Shown: piece after piece, positions 31,564 through 41,927 of the stretch | Layout of the letters: each line of letters begins with the position of its first letter | Numbering within the stretch: position 1 is the stretch's first letter | NCBI GenBank assembly: GCA_030649335.1 | Contig: JAUSLL010000018.1 | Location: 1 to 64,000, forward strand | Direction: 5' to 3' | From: Parvibaculum sp. | Lineage (GTDB): Bacteria > Pseudomonadota > Alphaproteobacteria > Parvibaculales > Parvibaculaceae | DNA: 64,000 nucleotides | Translations under genes and position numbers: made by a program | The notes under the pieces: generated by a model | Databases searched by the model: none | What the model was told of the DNA's origin: nothing | Seen by the model: the letters and a program-made list of their open reading frames with translations, nothing else

Positions 31564-33684
31564 TCAGGCGGAGTGCGCGAGCACGGCGAGAAGCAGAAGC
31601 GCCACGATGTTCGTGATCTTGATCATCGGGTTCACCGCCGGACCGGCTGTGTCCTTGTAGGGATCGCCGACAGTGTCGCCGGTGATAGCGGCCTTGTGGG
31701 CCTCTGAACCCTTGCCGCCATGATTGCCGTCTTCGATGTACTTCTTGGCATTATCCCAAGCACCGCCACCCGCTGTCATCGACAGGGCCACAAAGAGGCC
31801 TGTGATGATGACGCCGAGGAGCATGGCACCCACCGCCGAGAAGGCTTCAGACTTGCCAGCGATGTTCAGGATGATGAAGTAGAGAACGATCGGCGACAGC
31901 ACAGGCAGCATCGAGGGAATGATCATTTCCTTGATCGCTGCTTTGGTGAGCATGTCCACCGCACGGGCGTAATCAGGCTTCGACGTACCGGCCATGATGC
32001 CCGGATCCGCCTTGAACTGACGACGCACTTCGACCACAACGGCACCCGCCGCGCGGCCCACCGCTGTCATGCCCATCGCCCCGAAGAGATAGGGCAGCAG
32101 ACCGCCGAGGAACAGACCGATCACGACGTAAGGATTGGACAGCGAGAAATCCGCCACCACGCCTGCGAAGTAAGGGTAGGTTTCCGGCGACGCGGCAAAG
32201 AAGGTCAGGTCCTGCGTATAGGCAGCAAACAGAACCAGCGCGCCGAGACCAGCCGAACCAATGGCATAGCCTTTGGTGACGGCTTTTGTCGTGTTACCGA
32301 CAGCATCGAGCGCGTCGGTGGTCTTGCGCACATCGGCGGGAAGATCCGCCATTTCAGCAATGCCGCCCGCATTGTCCGTGACCGGACCAAAAGCGTCGAG
32401 CGCCACAACCATGCCTGCAAGAGCCAGCATCGTTGACACCGCAATGGCAATGCCGAAGAGGCCTGCGAGGCTGTAGGTGGTGAGAATGCCGACCACGATG
32501 ATGATCGCCGGCAGAGCCGTTGATTCCATCGAAATCGCCAGACCCTGAATAACGTTGGTGCCGTGGCCCGTAACCGAGGCGGCAGCAATGCTCTTCACAG
32601 GACGATAATTGACGCCCGTATAATATTCCGTCACCCAGATGATGAGACCCGTGATGACCAGACCGGCGACGCCGCACATGTAGAGATCCCAGCCCGTGAA
32701 GGACTTGTCACCCACTGTGAAGGACGAGGCAAAGCCCACGACATGATCGGTCACGAAATAAAGCGCGATCAGCGACAATACAGCCGAAGCCACAAAGCCT
32801 TTGTAGAGCGCGTTCATCACGTTGTTGCTTTTGCCCAGACGGACAAAGAACACGCCGATGATCGAGGTGATGATGCACGCACCGCCAATGGCCAGCGGAT
32901 AGGTCATCATGTTCATCACAGCGTCGCCCACGAAGAAGATCGAGGCGAGAACCATGGTGGCGACGAGTGTCACCGCATAGGTTTCGAACAAGTCAGCCGC
33001 CATGCCAGCGCAGTCGCCGACATTGTCGCCGACGTTATCGGCAATGGTGGCCGGGTTGCGCGGATCATCTTCCGGAATACCGGCTTCAACCTTGCCGACG
33101 AGATCGCCGCCGACATCCGCACCTTTGGTGAAGATACCGCCGCCGAGACGGGCGAAGATCGAGATAAGAGACGCGCCGAAGCCGAGCGCCACGAGGGCGT
33201 CGATGACTTCACGCGAATTGGCCGCATAACCCATTTCGTAAACCAGCACACCGAAATAAACGGTGACCGAAAGAAGGGCCAGACCGGCAACGAGCATGCC
33301 CGTGACCGTGCCCGCGCGGAAGGCGATGGCAAGACCAGCAGCGAGGCTGATGCTGGAAGCCTGCGTGGTGCGCACGTTGGCCCGGACCGACACCAGCATG
33401 CCGATGTAACCAGCAAGACCCGACAACGTCGCGCCGACGAGGAAGCCGACGCCGACCTTAAGACCGAGCAAATAAGAAATGAGAGCGAAAATGACGATGC
33501 CAACGAGGCCAATCGTCGTGTACTGCCTGTTGAGATAGGCGCCGGCACCCTCCTGAATAGCCGCCGCAATCTCCTGCATACGGGCATTGCCCGCATCCGC
33601 TGCCAGAACTGAACGTCCTGCCAATATCCCGTAGAGTAGTGCCAGACCACCGCAACCGATGATCGCCCACAATGTGGTGCTCAT
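31564..33684 (-). CDS. hppA: K+-independent H+-translocating pyrophosphatase
   Basis: 706 residues from ATG 33684; about 15 membrane helices. [20 protein letters not shown] is the pyrophosphate-binding loop, followed by [20 protein letters not shown]. Lys in [16 protein letters not shown], where K+-dependent enzymes have Ala, marks the K+-independent class. It uses pyrophosphate hydrolysis to pump protons across the inner membrane. An upstream in-frame start adds 67 non-homologous residues overlapping thiL and is rejected. Confidence 0.96.
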   Translation of the reverse strand: MSTTLWAIIGCGGLALLYGILAGRSVLAADAGNARMQEIAAAIQEGAGAYLNRQYTTIGLVGIVIFALISYLLGLKVGVGFLVGATLSGLAGYIGMLVSVRANVRTTQASSISLAAGLAIAFRAGTVTGMLVAGLALLSVTVYFGVLVYEMGYAANSREVIDALVALGFGASLISIFARLGGGIFTKGADVGGDLVGKVEAGIPEDDPRNPATIADNVGDNVGDCAGMAADLFETYAVTLVATMVLASIFFVGDAVMNMMTYPLAIGGACIITSIIGVFFVRLGKSNNVMNALYKGFVASAVLSLIALYFVTDHVVGFASSFTVGDKSFTGWDLYMCGVAGLVITGLIIWVTEYYTGVNYRPVKSIAAASVTGHGTNVIQGLAISMESTALPAIIIVVGILTTYSLAGLFGIAIAVSTMLALAGMVVALDAFGPVTDNAGGIAEMADLPADVRKTTDALDAVGNTTKAVTKGYAIGSAGLGALVLFAAYTQDLTFFAASPETYPYFAGVVADFSLSNPYVVIGLFLGGLLPYLFGAMGMTAVGRAAGAVVVEVRRQFKADPGIMAGTSKPDYARAVDMLTKAAIKEMIIPSMLPVLSPIVLYFIILNIAGKSEAFSAVGAMLLGVIITGLFVALSMTAGGGAWDNAKKYIEDGNHGGKGSEAHKAAITGDTVGDPYKDTAGPAVNPMIKITNIVALLLLAVLAHSA

Positions 33685-33856
33685 AGTTATGTCCTTGCTT
33701 TTCTTACGGAAGCCGAAACCGCAACCGGACAAATCCGGTGACAGCTCCTCCCCCTCCCTGATCGAACTACAATTGGCCGAAACGATGCCAAATGCCGACA
33801 GGGAAAGCAACCGGACGCAGACCCACTGATTTGCGAAATGACGGAACGGGATGAGG

Positions 33857-34840
33857 CTAGAAGTGCCGAAAACCCTTTTGCGCAAGGGTCAAAGCCTTGC
33901 CGTTTACGTCAACGGCAGAGATTCCGAGCGATGCATCGGTGAGTTTTCCAATGCGCGTAACGCTGAGATTTGACGCTTTGGCGAGAGAATCAACCTCGCC
34001 GGCCGCATCCGGCGGCGCAGCAAAAACGATCTCGTAATCATCACCGCCGGTAAGAATGGTTTCGATAAGTGCAGGAGTACGCGCAAGACAAGCCGCCGCC
34101 GCATCGGATAAGGGCACCGACGCTGCGTCAATACGGGCACCGACATCCGACTGCGCACAAAGGTGTGCAAGATCAGCCATCAGACCATCAGAAACGTCGA
34201 GCGCGGCATGGGCCACACCGACAAGACGCGGACCAAAACCCACACGCGGCGAAGGGACACGATAGCGCGCGACGAGAGCGGCCAGATCCTGCACCGGAGC
34301 ATCTAACTCGCCCTGTGCCGCTTTGAGCCCCAGCGCCCCGTCGCCGATGGTGCCGGTGACATAAATATTGTCGCCCGCCTGCCCGCCCGACCGACGGATC
34401 ATGCAACCCGACGCAATTTCGCCGATGGCGGTGAGAGAAAAAGACAAGGGGCCAGGCGTCGAGACCGTATCGCCGCCCCAAAGCGAGAGACCGAATTCAG
34501 ACTGATCTTCGCCAAGGCCACGGGCAAAAGCGGCGATCCACTCAACAGGCGTTTCGCGGGTCCATGCAGTGGTGAGCAAATAGCCACGCTGGCGTGCGCC
34601 CTTGGCGGCCAAATCGGACAGGCTCACGCGGAGAAGCTTGCGAGCAACGTCAGCGGGCGGATCAGAGGGGAGAAAATGCACACCCTCGACAATGGCATCG
34701 ACCGTGAGGACAAGCTCGCAACCGGCAGAAGGTGCGAAGGTCGCGGCATCGTCACCGAGGCCATAAGCGCCGGGCGCATCAGCGGCGAGCGGCGCAAAAT
34801 ATTCCGCAATCAGATCAAATTCACTTGGACGCGGGGTCAT
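33857..34840 (-). CDS. thiL: Thiamine-monophosphate kinase
   Basis: 327 residues. [43 protein letters not shown] and [11 protein letters not shown] are standard ThiL motifs, the Asp residues binding Mg-ATP. Makes thiamine diphosphate. The nusB stop is 15 bases upstream, as in many proteobacteria. Confidence 0.96.
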   Translation of the reverse strand: MTPRPSEFDLIAEYFAPLAADAPGAYGLGDDAATFAPSAGCELVLTVDAIVEGVHFLPSDPPADVARKLLRVSLSDLAAKGARQRGYLLTTAWTRETPVEWIAAFARGLGEDQSEFGLSLWGGDTVSTPGPLSFSLTAIGEIASGCMIRRSGGQAGDNIYVTGTIGDGALGLKAAQGELDAPVQDLAALVARYRVPSPRVGFGPRLVGVAHAALDVSDGLMADLAHLCAQSDVGARIDAASVPLSDAAAACLARTPALIETILTGGDDYEIVFAAPPDAAGEVDSLAKASNLSVTRIGKLTDASLGISAVDVNGKALTLAQKGFRHF

Positions 34841-34855
34841 GGCCGCACCCGCCGG

Positions 34856-35335
34856 TCAGGCCTTGCGAACCGTTGCGCCGAGACGGTCGAGCACCGCATT
34901 GACGACGCCTGGTTCGTCACCTTCGAAAAAGGCATTGGCTACATCAACGTATTCGTTGATGACAACTTTGACCGGAATATCCTTGCAGCGGCGCAATTCA
35001 TAAACACCGGCGCGGAGCACAGCGCGCATGGTTGCGTCGATGCGGGCGAGCGTCCAGCCTTTGGCCAAAGCGCCATTGATTGTCACGTCGATGTCGCGCT
35101 GTTCGCGCACCACACCACGGATCACTTCTTCAAAATGCGCTTCATCGGCTTCGGGGAAAGTCTCGCCTTCAATTTCCTGACCAAAACGATGGTTCACAAA
35201 CTCCACGACGATATCGTCAAGCTCGGTGCCGACCATGTCCATCTGGTAGAGCGCCTGCACCGCGCCAATACGCGCTGCCGAACGGGCACTGATTTTGGTC
35301 GATCCGACGTCGGGAGTGGCGGGGGCCGAGGACAT
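34856..35335 (-). CDS. nusB: Transcription antitermination factor NusB
   Basis: 159 residues from ATG 35335; an in-frame TTG at 35353 is the alternative. ISARSAARIGAVQALYQMDM, RIDATMRAVLRAGVYELR and INEYVDVANAFFEGDEPGVV are the NusB fold. Binds boxA RNA in rRNA antitermination. Lies between ribH and thiL, a conserved arrangement. Confidence 0.95.
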   Translation of the reverse strand: MSSAPATPDVGSTKISARSAARIGAVQALYQMDMVGTELDDIVVEFVNHRFGQEIEGETFPEADEAHFEEVIRGVVREQRDIDVTINGALAKGWTLARIDATMRAVLRAGVYELRRCKDIPVKVVINEYVDVANAFFEGDEPGVVNAVLDRLGATVRKA

Positions 35336-35367
35336 AAAGCGTTCTACTTTCAAATACCGGAGATGAC

Positions 35368-35826
35368 TTACGCGCCGAGCAGGCGGCGCAGGTCAATCAT
35401 ATCGAGGCAGGCATCGGCCGCGCCGCCGCCCTTGTTCTTCTGGTCAACCTTGGCACGAGCCCATGCCTGATCGCCGTTTTCAACTGTCTGGATGCCGTTG
35501 CCAAGCGCCAACGACCGGCTGACCACGAGATCCATGAGGGCGCGCGCGGATTCATTCGACACTATATCATAATGTGTCGTCTCGCCGCGAATGACGCAGC
35601 CGAGCGTCACAAACCCATCGAACTTCTTGATCTGACCGCCATGCGCCATGGCATCAAGCGCAAACTTAACAGCAGCGGGAATTTCGAGAACTCCGGGCAC
35701 CGCGATACGCGTGTAGGTCGCACCACGCGCCTCGATAGCTGCAATCGCGCCACGCGCCAGCTCGTCAGCGAGTTCGTCATAGAACCGAGCCTCGACGATG
35801 AGGATATGAGCCTGAGTGGTTGTCAC
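35368..35826 (-). CDS. ribH: 6,7-dimethyl-8-ribityllumazine synthase
   Basis: 152 residues from GTG 35826 (GTGA overlap with ribB). VPGVLEIPAAVKFA, LGCVIRGETTHYDIVSNE and QKNKGGGAADACL are diagnostic; His in THYD is catalytic. Joins the ribB product to the RibD-pathway pyrimidine. Confidence 0.97.
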   Translation of the reverse strand: MTTTQAHILIVEARFYDELADELARGAIAAIEARGATYTRIAVPGVLEIPAAVKFALDAMAHGGQIKKFDGFVTLGCVIRGETTHYDIVSNESARALMDLVVSRSLALGNGIQTVENGDQAWARAKVDQKNKGGGAADACLDMIDLRRLLGA

Positions 35827-36977
35827 GCGATCTTCTCCTTGGATTTCACTGTCGTAGATTTGACGACGCCGGCAGCCGTGATCGGGCGCTGACCGGCAAC
35901 CGAGAGGCCATAGCCCTCGAGACCGACAATACTACGATCCGTGTCGGACAGAAGGATCATCTCATGTACACCGAGGTCGAGCAGTATCTGCGCGCCGACA
36001 CCATACTCACGCAGGCGGCGCGGCATGCCCTGATCGCCCGCCTCGCCTTTGCGCAGCAGCAAATCCGACACGATGGTCGCCTGCGTATCACGGATGACGA
36101 CGACAACGCCGCGGCCTTCCTCGGAAATGATCCGCATGGATTCTTTGAGCATATCGGCGCGTGTACCGTGCGCACCCAACAGATCGTCAAATACGTTGGT
36201 CGCGTGCATACGCACCAGCACCGGTTCCGGCGTCGAGATATCGCCCTTCACCAACGCAATATGCTCGGCATATTCGACCGTGTTCAGATAGACCATCATC
36301 TTGAATTCGCCGCCGTAATTGCTCTCAAGCTCGGTCTCGATGGCGCGATGGATGAAGTGATCGTAACGACGGCGATAAGCGATGAGATCGGCGATGGTGC
36401 CAATCTTGAGCCCGTGAAGCTGGGCGAACTGCACGAGGTCCGGCAGACGCGCCATGGTGCCGTCGTCATTCATAATTTCGCAGATGACGCCAGCAGGATA
36501 AAGGCCGGCGAGACGCGAAATATCGACAGCGGCTTCCGTGTGACCGGCGCGTACGAGCACGCCGCCGTCCTTGGCGACGAGCGGAAAAACATGACCCGGC
36601 GAGACGATATCGGGCTGGCCTTTGGTCGGATCGATGGCGACGGACACTGTGTGGGCACGGTCATGCGCCGAGATGCCGGTCGAGATACCTTCGCGCGCTT
36701 CGATGGAGACGGTGAAAGCCGTCTGGTTACGCGACTGGTTGTTCGAGGACATGAACTCCAGATTGAGCTGCTTGGCCCGGTCGCCGGTGAGCGTCAGGCA
36801 AACAAGACCGCGACCATATTTGGCCATGAAATTGACGGCCTCAGGTGTGCACATCTGGGCCGGAATGACGAGGTCGCCCTCGTTTTCACGATCTTCCGCG
36901 TCAACGAGAATGAACATCTTGCCATTGCGGGCGTCTTCGATGATTTCCTCGATGGAGGAGATATATTCCTTGTACAC
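35823..36977 (-). CDS. ribB: 3,4-dihydroxy-2-butanone-4-phosphate synthase with degenerate GTP cyclohydrolase II domain
   Basis: 384 residues. The N-terminal RibB part is intact: VDAEDRENEGDLVIPA, ISAHDRAHTV, RAGHTEAAVD. The C-terminal RibA-like part has the fold (LVRMHATNVFDD, VIRDTQATIVSDLL, LREYGVGAQILLDLGV), but the zinc cysteines of RibA (CxxG...CxC) are missing; the segment reads DDLLGAHGTRAD. So GTP cyclohydrolase activity is unlikely and a separate RibA is expected elsewhere. This inactive extension is known in several alphaproteobacteria. Confidence 0.93.
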   Translation of the reverse strand: MYKEYISSIEEIIEDARNGKMFILVDAEDRENEGDLVIPAQMCTPEAVNFMAKYGRGLVCLTLTGDRAKQLNLEFMSSNNQSRNQTAFTVSIEAREGISTGISAHDRAHTVSVAIDPTKGQPDIVSPGHVFPLVAKDGGVLVRAGHTEAAVDISRLAGLYPAGVICEIMNDDGTMARLPDLVQFAQLHGLKIGTIADLIAYRRRYDHFIHRAIETELESNYGGEFKMMVYLNTVEYAEHIALVKGDISTPEPVLVRMHATNVFDDLLGAHGTRADMLKESMRIISEEGRGVVVVIRDTQATIVSDLLLRKGEAGDQGMPRRLREYGVGAQILLDLGVHEMILLSDTDRSIVGLEGYGLSVAGQRPITAAGVVKSTTVKSKEKIA

Positions 36978-36982
36978 GATGT

Positions 36983-37609
36983 CTATTCCTTCTTAGCCAG
37001 CCGCGCGACATAACGCGCCAGCATGTCGATTTCAAGATTAATGCGCTGTCCGACCCGCGCCTGACCCCATGTGGTCACGGTTTGCGTGTGCGGAATGATG
37101 TTGACGCCGAAGCGTGTGCGGGTCGAATTCGCCCCTGAAGGCAGGTCTTTGACCTCGTTTACGGTGAGCGAGGTGCCATCGAGCGTCACGGAACCCTTGG
37201 CCGCGATGAATTGTCCCAGACCATCAGGGGCCTCGAAGACGAAGCGTTTGCTGTCGCCATCGGCACGGATCGAGATGATCTCACCGACACCATCGACATG
37301 GCCGCTGACAATGTGGCCACCAAGCTCGTCACCAGCCTTAAGGGCGCGTTCGAGGTTGATCGGCGTGCCCTCGCCCCATGAGCCCAAGACAGTGCAGTCC
37401 AGCGTCTCAGCCGAAGCGTCGACCGCGAACCAGTTGCCATCCGCATCGCTACCCTTCTCGACAACGGTGAGGCAGCAGCCTGAACAGGCAATCGACGCGC
37501 CGAGCAACATGCTGTCGGGCTCATAGACTGTGCCGATCACGAAACGCGTGTCGCCGCGCTTTTCGATAGCGCGCACCCTTCCGACATCGCTGACGATCCC
37601 TGTAAACAT
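36983..37609 (-). CDS. ribE: Riboflavin synthase alpha chain
   Basis: 208 residues with the two-repeat lumazine-binding structure: MFTGIVSDVGRV starts repeat 1 and GGHIVSGHVDGVGEI starts repeat 2. Dismutates two lumazines to riboflavin. Two bases separate it from ribD. Confidence 0.96.
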   Translation of the reverse strand: MFTGIVSDVGRVRAIEKRGDTRFVIGTVYEPDSMLLGASIACSGCCLTVVEKGSDADGNWFAVDASAETLDCTVLGSWGEGTPINLERALKAGDELGGHIVSGHVDGVGEIISIRADGDSKRFVFEAPDGLGQFIAAKGSVTLDGTSLTVNEVKDLPSGANSTRTRFGVNIIPHTQTVTTWGQARVGQRINLEIDMLARYVARLAKKE

Positions 37610-37610
37610 A

Positions 37611-38720
37611 CTAACTCCGCATCACATAACTGGACAAAGTGTCGGACCCGAGCGCGAGCTGATGGGTCAGTGACAATTTGGGGGCATCGTCCACGCGTTC
37701 AATGCCGAGCGCAGCAATGGCAGGATATCCATCGCCCCCGATGATCGAGGAGGAGCGGAACCACTCGACGCGATCTACAAGCTGCGCCCGTACCAGCGAC
37801 GACGCGAGCCGCGCGCCGCCTTCAACCAGCAAACGCGTGATGCCACGCTGCGCGAGAATGCGCATGGCGGCTTTCATATCCATGAGACCGGTTTCGGCGA
37901 CGACGGGCACATCGATCAATTCAGCACCACAGTCGATGAAGGCGGCACGGCGGCCGGCCTCTGCCCCCGGAAAGGTCAACACCCAGACCGGCCCCTTGCG
38001 GGCGTCACGCACGAGCTTTGAAGTGAGCGGCAAACGCAAGCGACCATCAGCGATGATGCGCACGGGTGAACGCGCCTCAAGACCCGGCAGACGGCAAGTC
38101 AAAGTCGGATCGTCCACAATGGCCGTCGCGCTGCCGATCATGATCGCGTCATGCGTGGCACGCAGCAGATGGCCACGCTCACGCGCGCCGCTGCCGGTGA
38201 TCCATTTACTATGACCGGACTTGCTCGCCGTTCGTCCGTCAACGGAACTTGCGATCTTGAGCGTCACCAGCGGACGCTCCTCGTTGACCTTAAGAAAGAA
38301 ACCCTGATTGAGATAGAGCGCACGCGCCATGCCGACGCCCTCGACAACTTCAATGCCCGCTTTTTCCAGCATTGCAAAACCACGACCGGCAACACGCGGG
38401 TCAGGGTCCGACACGGCGGCGACAACGCGGATCACACTGGCAGCGATGAGTGCCTCGGCACAGGGGCCTGTCTTGCCATGATGGGCGCAGGGTTCGAGCG
38501 TCACATAAGCTGTTGCGCCGCGCGCCTTGTCGCCTGCATGTGCGAGCGCCATTGTTTCGGCATGGGGACGACCACCGGCCTGCGTATGCCCGCGCCCGAC
38601 CACGACACCGTCATGCACGATGACGCAACCGACCGCCGGATTGGGCGCAACCTGCCCCAACCCGCGCTCGGCAAGCGTCAGTGCCATCGTCATGAAATCT
38701 GTGTCGGTCGCTAGGGCCAT
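37611..38720 (-). CDS. ribD: Bifunctional pyrimidine deaminase/reductase
   Basis: 369 residues; GGGGAG precedes ATG 38720. The deaminase half has the zinc site HAETMALAHAG and PCAHHGKTGPCAEAL. The reductase half has LKIASSVDGRTASKSGHSKW and LLVEGGARLASSL. Catalyses the second and third steps of the pyrimidine branch. Only 59 bases separate it from nrdR, and no FMN riboswitch fits there. Confidence 0.96.
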   Translation of the reverse strand: MALATDTDFMTMALTLAERGLGQVAPNPAVGCVIVHDGVVVGRGHTQAGGRPHAETMALAHAGDKARGATAYVTLEPCAHHGKTGPCAEALIAASVIRVVAAVSDPDPRVAGRGFAMLEKAGIEVVEGVGMARALYLNQGFFLKVNEERPLVTLKIASSVDGRTASKSGHSKWITGSGARERGHLLRATHDAIMIGSATAIVDDPTLTCRLPGLEARSPVRIIADGRLRLPLTSKLVRDARKGPVWVLTFPGAEAGRRAAFIDCGAELIDVPVVAETGLMDMKAAMRILAQRGITRLLVEGGARLASSLVRAQLVDRVEWFRSSSIIGGDGYPAIAALGIERVDDAPKLSLTHQLALGSDTLSSYVMRS

Positions 38721-38779
38721 CGGCTCCCCGAAAAAAACAGATCAGGGCGTCCGAATATCAGTGCCAGGCGAAAGAGTGG

Positions 38780-39256
38780 TCAGTCGTCGTCTGTTCCATC
38801 TCCGCCCGGGCCGCTGAGTTCGCCCAGGAAATCCTCAAAGTCTTTTGCCTCGTGGAAGTTCTTGTAGACCGACGCGTAACGCACATAGGCGACAGCATCG
38901 ATGGAACTCAGACCCTCCATCACGAGCTTCCCGACAACATTGGACGGGATCTCATTCTCGCCCATGCTCTCGAGACGGCGCACGATGCCGCTCACCATAC
39001 GCTCTACCCGCTCTTGCTCAACTGGGCGTTTGCGCATCGCGATTTGCACGGAACGCATGAGTTTATCGCGCTCGAAGGGCACGCGGCGGCCATTTGTCTT
39101 GATAATTGTCAGCTCGCGCAGCTGTACCCGCTCAAATGTCGTGAAACGACCACCGCAGGCAGTGCAGAACCGTCGCCGCCTGATCGAGGTGTTGTCCTCG
39201 GTCGGGCGTGAATCCTTCACTTGCGTGTCTTCATTGCCGCAATACGGACAACGCAT
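38780..39256 (-). CDS. nrdR: Transcriptional repressor NrdR
   Basis: 158 residues. Zinc ribbon [17 protein letters not shown] and [17 protein letters not shown] (C3, C6, C31, C34), then the ATP-cone (VIKTNGRR-type segment [20 protein letters not shown]). Represses ribonucleotide reductase genes according to ATP/dATP. Between glyA and ribD, its usual alphaproteobacterial place. Confidence 0.97.
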   Translation of the reverse strand: MRCPYCGNEDTQVKDSRPTEDNTSIRRRRFCTACGGRFTTFERVQLRELTIIKTNGRRVPFERDKLMRSVQIAMRKRPVEQERVERMVSGIVRRLESMGENEIPSNVVGKLVMEGLSSIDAVAYVRYASVYKNFHEAKDFEDFLGELSGPGGDGTDDD

Positions 39257-39303
39257 ATCTCTGGCCCCCAGCCTGTCTCGTTTTTAGCGTGTGACGCGAA
39301 GAC

Positions 39304-40620
39304 TTACTTCACGCCGCCATAGATCGGAAAACGTCCGCACAGTTCGATAACACGTCCGCGCACCGACGCTTCAACCGCCGCATTGCCACTCTCGCCGTTT
39401 TCGGCAAGGCCTGACAAGACTTCATTGATGAGTTTGCCCACAAGCTGAAATTCAGCAACGCCAAATCCGCGGCTGGTGGCAGCCGGTGTACCCAAACGCA
39501 CGCCCGATGTGATTGTCGGCTTTTCAGGATCGAACGGGATGCCGTTCTTGTTGCAAGTGATGTTAGCGCGTTCCAGCGCCGCTTCCGCAACTTTGCCGTT
39601 GAGTTTTTTGGGACGCAGATCGACCAGCATCAGATGCGTGTCTGTCCCACCCGACACAATGGCGAGACCGGCTTCTGCAAGCGTCGCGGCAAGCGCACGC
39701 GCATTGTCCACAACAGATTGAGCGTATTGTTTGAACTCGGGACGCAGCGCTTCGCCGAAGGCAACAGCCTTGCCAGCGATGACATGCATCAGCGGGCCGC
39801 CCTGAATGCCGGGGAAGATCGCGGAGTTGATTTTCTTACCCAGATCCTCGTTGTTCGACAGGATCATGCCGCCACGCGGGCCGCGCAATGTTTTGTGCGT
39901 TGTTGTCGTCACAACATCGGCATAAGGCAGCGGGCTCGGGTGCACACCACCGGCCACAAGCCCTGCAAAATGGGCCATATCAACCATCAGATAAGCACCG
40001 ACGCTGTCGGCGATTTCGCGGAAGGCTTTGAAATCAATAACGCGCGGATAGGCAGAGCCACCGGCGATGATAAGCTTGGGCTTGTGCTCTTTGGCAAGGC
40101 CCGCGACTTCATCAAGATCAATCTGATGATCCTGTGCGCGCACGCCATATTGCACAGCGTTGAACCATTTGCCGGACTGATTGGGAGCGGCACCATGTGT
40201 CAGATGACCACCGGCGGCGAGGCTCATACCGAGAATAGTATCACCCGGTTTGATGAGCGACATCATCGCGCCCTGATTAGCCTGTGATCCGGAATTGGGC
40301 TGCACGTTGACATAGGCGCAGTCGAATAATTTCTTGGCACGCGAGATGGCCAACTCTTCGGCAATATCGACGAACTCGCAGCCGCCGTAATAACGCTTAC
40401 CCGGATAGCCTTCGGCATATTTGTTGGTCATCACCGAGCCCTGCGCTTCCATAACGGCGCGCGAGACGATGTTTTCCGAGGCGATCAGTTCGATCTGAGT
40501 CTGCTGACGATGAAGTTCCTTGTCGATGGCAGCCTGAATTTCAGGATCGGCTTTTGCCAGATCATCACTGAAAAAACCGGGGGCTACAGCCCGACCCGCG
40601 ACCGCATTGCTTGACGACAT
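39304..40620 (-). CDS. glyA: Serine hydroxymethyltransferase
   Basis: 438 residues from ATG 40620; a longer in-frame start would add 52 atypical residues. [31 protein letters not shown] and [15 protein letters not shown] (PLP Lys) are diagnostic. Interconverts serine and glycine with tetrahydrofolate. A possible leftward promoter (TTGGCC-N18-TATGAC) is in the upstream gap. Confidence 0.97.
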   Translation of the reverse strand: MSSSNAVAGRAVAPGFFSDDLAKADPEIQAAIDKELHRQQTQIELIASENIVSRAVMEAQGSVMTNKYAEGYPGKRYYGGCEFVDIAEELAISRAKKLFDCAYVNVQPNSGSQANQGAMMSLIKPGDTILGMSLAAGGHLTHGAAPNQSGKWFNAVQYGVRAQDHQIDLDEVAGLAKEHKPKLIIAGGSAYPRVIDFKAFREIADSVGAYLMVDMAHFAGLVAGGVHPSPLPYADVVTTTTHKTLRGPRGGMILSNNEDLGKKINSAIFPGIQGGPLMHVIAGKAVAFGEALRPEFKQYAQSVVDNARALAATLAEAGLAIVSGGTDTHLMLVDLRPKKLNGKVAEAALERANITCNKNGIPFDPEKPTITSGVRLGTPAATSRGFGVAEFQLVGKLINEVLSGLAENGESGNAAVEASVRGRVIELCGRFPIYGGVK

Positions 40621-41152
40621 TCGATGAACCTTCATTCGACGGAAATTGCCAGCCCGACCCCAAACAACGCTTCGGTGCGGGTGTCCGGCCACAGCGAAAA
40701 CCGGGATCCAACCGACCCGCTCCGCTGCTGGCGTCATACCACATATCGCGGCCCGGGGCCAAGCTGCCACAAGCAAACCGAGGGTGAAAAGCCACCTCCA
40801 AAACGAACACAGTTCAAGTGCAATGCTTACTAATATTTAACAGCATTGCTTATCAATATTTGAGAATATGTCTCATCTGAATGCCGGAATTCCACATTTT
40901 ATGTGAATTGGAGGCGTAACTGGACACAGGTATATTTACAATAACGAGTAGCAATGAAAGAAAATTCTCAATTTCAAGCTTTTGATGTGGGTGAATGCCT
41001 TGTTTCACCCATCAAGTTACATTTACCCAAGAATAATTCCGTCAAACAACTTGAACAGAATCTTGGGCCGCCACTAAAATAGTGAACGATGCAAATTCAG
41101 CCACGTAAGAAGGCTAGTTGCCGAAAAGGTTTGAAGAGGATTTCTCTACGCG
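40621..41152. promoter_or_regulatory. Divergent glyA-mucR control region with repeats
   Basis: No gene. A 23-bp-spaced imperfect tandem repeat (TGCTTA and AATATTT at 40824/40847 and 40832/40855) includes the inverted pair CAATGCT (40821-40827) and AGCATTG (40842-40848). A second inverted repeat is GGGTGAA-N8-TTCACCC (40989-41010). A mucR promoter is likely at TTGAAC (41051-41056), 18 bases, TAAAAT (41075-41080). The AT-rich repeats are candidate MucR sites. Confidence 0.5.
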
Positions 41153-41602
41153 ATGAGTGACCAAGACACCAAGCCGGGCATTGAACCCTCGCACCTTCTC
41201 AAACTGGCCGGCCAGATCGTTTCTGCCTATGTGAGTAACAATGAAGTACCGACCGGTGAATTACCGGCTTTCATCCGCACGATACATGACGCGCTGAGTG
41301 ACCTGGAAAATGGCACAGACGCCGGCAACCGCGATCTCGTTCCCGTCGTACCTATCAAAAAATCCGTGACGCCCGACTTCATCATCTGTCTGGAAGACGG
41401 CAAAAAACTCAAAATGCTAAAACGCTATCTGCGCTCGCAATATGGGATGTCTCCGGAAGACTATCGCGCGCGCTGGGGCCTGCCCTCCGATTACCCGATG
41501 GTCGCGCCCAATTACGCATCGCAGCGTTCGCGGCTCGCCAAGCAGATCGGCCTCGGCAAGGCGGCCGGAAGCGATGGTGCCCGTACACGCCGCAAGAAAT
41601 AA
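41153..41602 (+). CDS. mucR: MucR/Ros-family regulator lacking most zinc ligands
   Basis: 149 residues. TPDFIICLEDGKKLKMLKRY, SPEDYRARWGLPSDYPMVAP is the Ros/MucR DNA-binding domain. Of the Cys2His2 ligands only the first Cys remains: the second is Asp, KRH is KRY, and the last His position is Gln. Related zinc-free Ros proteins still fold and bind DNA. MucR silences AT-rich genes and controls cell surface and motility; autoregulation is common. GAGG is 10 bases upstream of ATG. Confidence 0.92.
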   Translation: MSDQDTKPGIEPSHLLKLAGQIVSAYVSNNEVPTGELPAFIRTIHDALSDLENGTDAGNRDLVPVVPIKKSVTPDFIICLEDGKKLKMLKRYLRSQYGMSPEDYRARWGLPSDYPMVAPNYASQRSRLAKQIGLGKAAGSDGARTRRKK

Positions 41603-41627
41603 CCGGACATAGCGTTTAGTCTTATCG

Positions 41628-41927
41628 TCAGACGATGATGCCGCCGCCAGAATTGCTGCTGCCCTTCGGCGGCACATCAGGCGTGTCGGCAGCGTATCCC
41701 TCGCGCACCAAACGCAGACGCAGCTTTGCCAGCGCAATGCGCTGCAGCTCACGTTGCGAAGCAGGACCGACAGGGCCGGTCACTGACACTTCCACACCCG
41801 TCAGAACATCAACGGCAGCTACTTTGACGCTGCCGCCGATCGGCGTGAATTCAAAAATGATTTCGCGTTGGCCGCCGGTTTTTCCCGACGGCGCTGAGGG
41901 ATATCCGTTTCCGCTCTCAGGCGGCAC
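41628..41927 (-). CDS. Small conserved alphaproteobacterial protein, unknown
   Basis: 99 residues from GTG 41927, overlapping the hemA end by 11 bases. [40 protein letters not shown] and [12 protein letters not shown] match a short family of unknown function I recall near hemA-type genes (possibly DUF6898). No membrane segment. Confidence 0.7.
   Translation of the reverse strand: MPPESGNGYPSAPSGKTGGQREIIFEFTPIGGSVKVAAVDVLTGVEVSVTGPVGPASQRELQRIALAKLRLRLVREGYAADTPDVPPKGSSNSGGGIIV

Noticed and set aside
32563-33612. Long open frame opposite hppA
   Set aside because: Antisense shadow of a clearly conserved gene; its sequence is a low-complexity His/Arg/Asp mix typical of the complement of GC-rich coding DNA.
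35820-37013. 397-codon frame opposite ribB
   Set aside because: Antisense shadow of ribB with no recognisable domain.
38721-38779. FMN riboswitch before the riboflavin genes
   Set aside because: The gap is 59 bases and lacks any RFN-like conserved helices.
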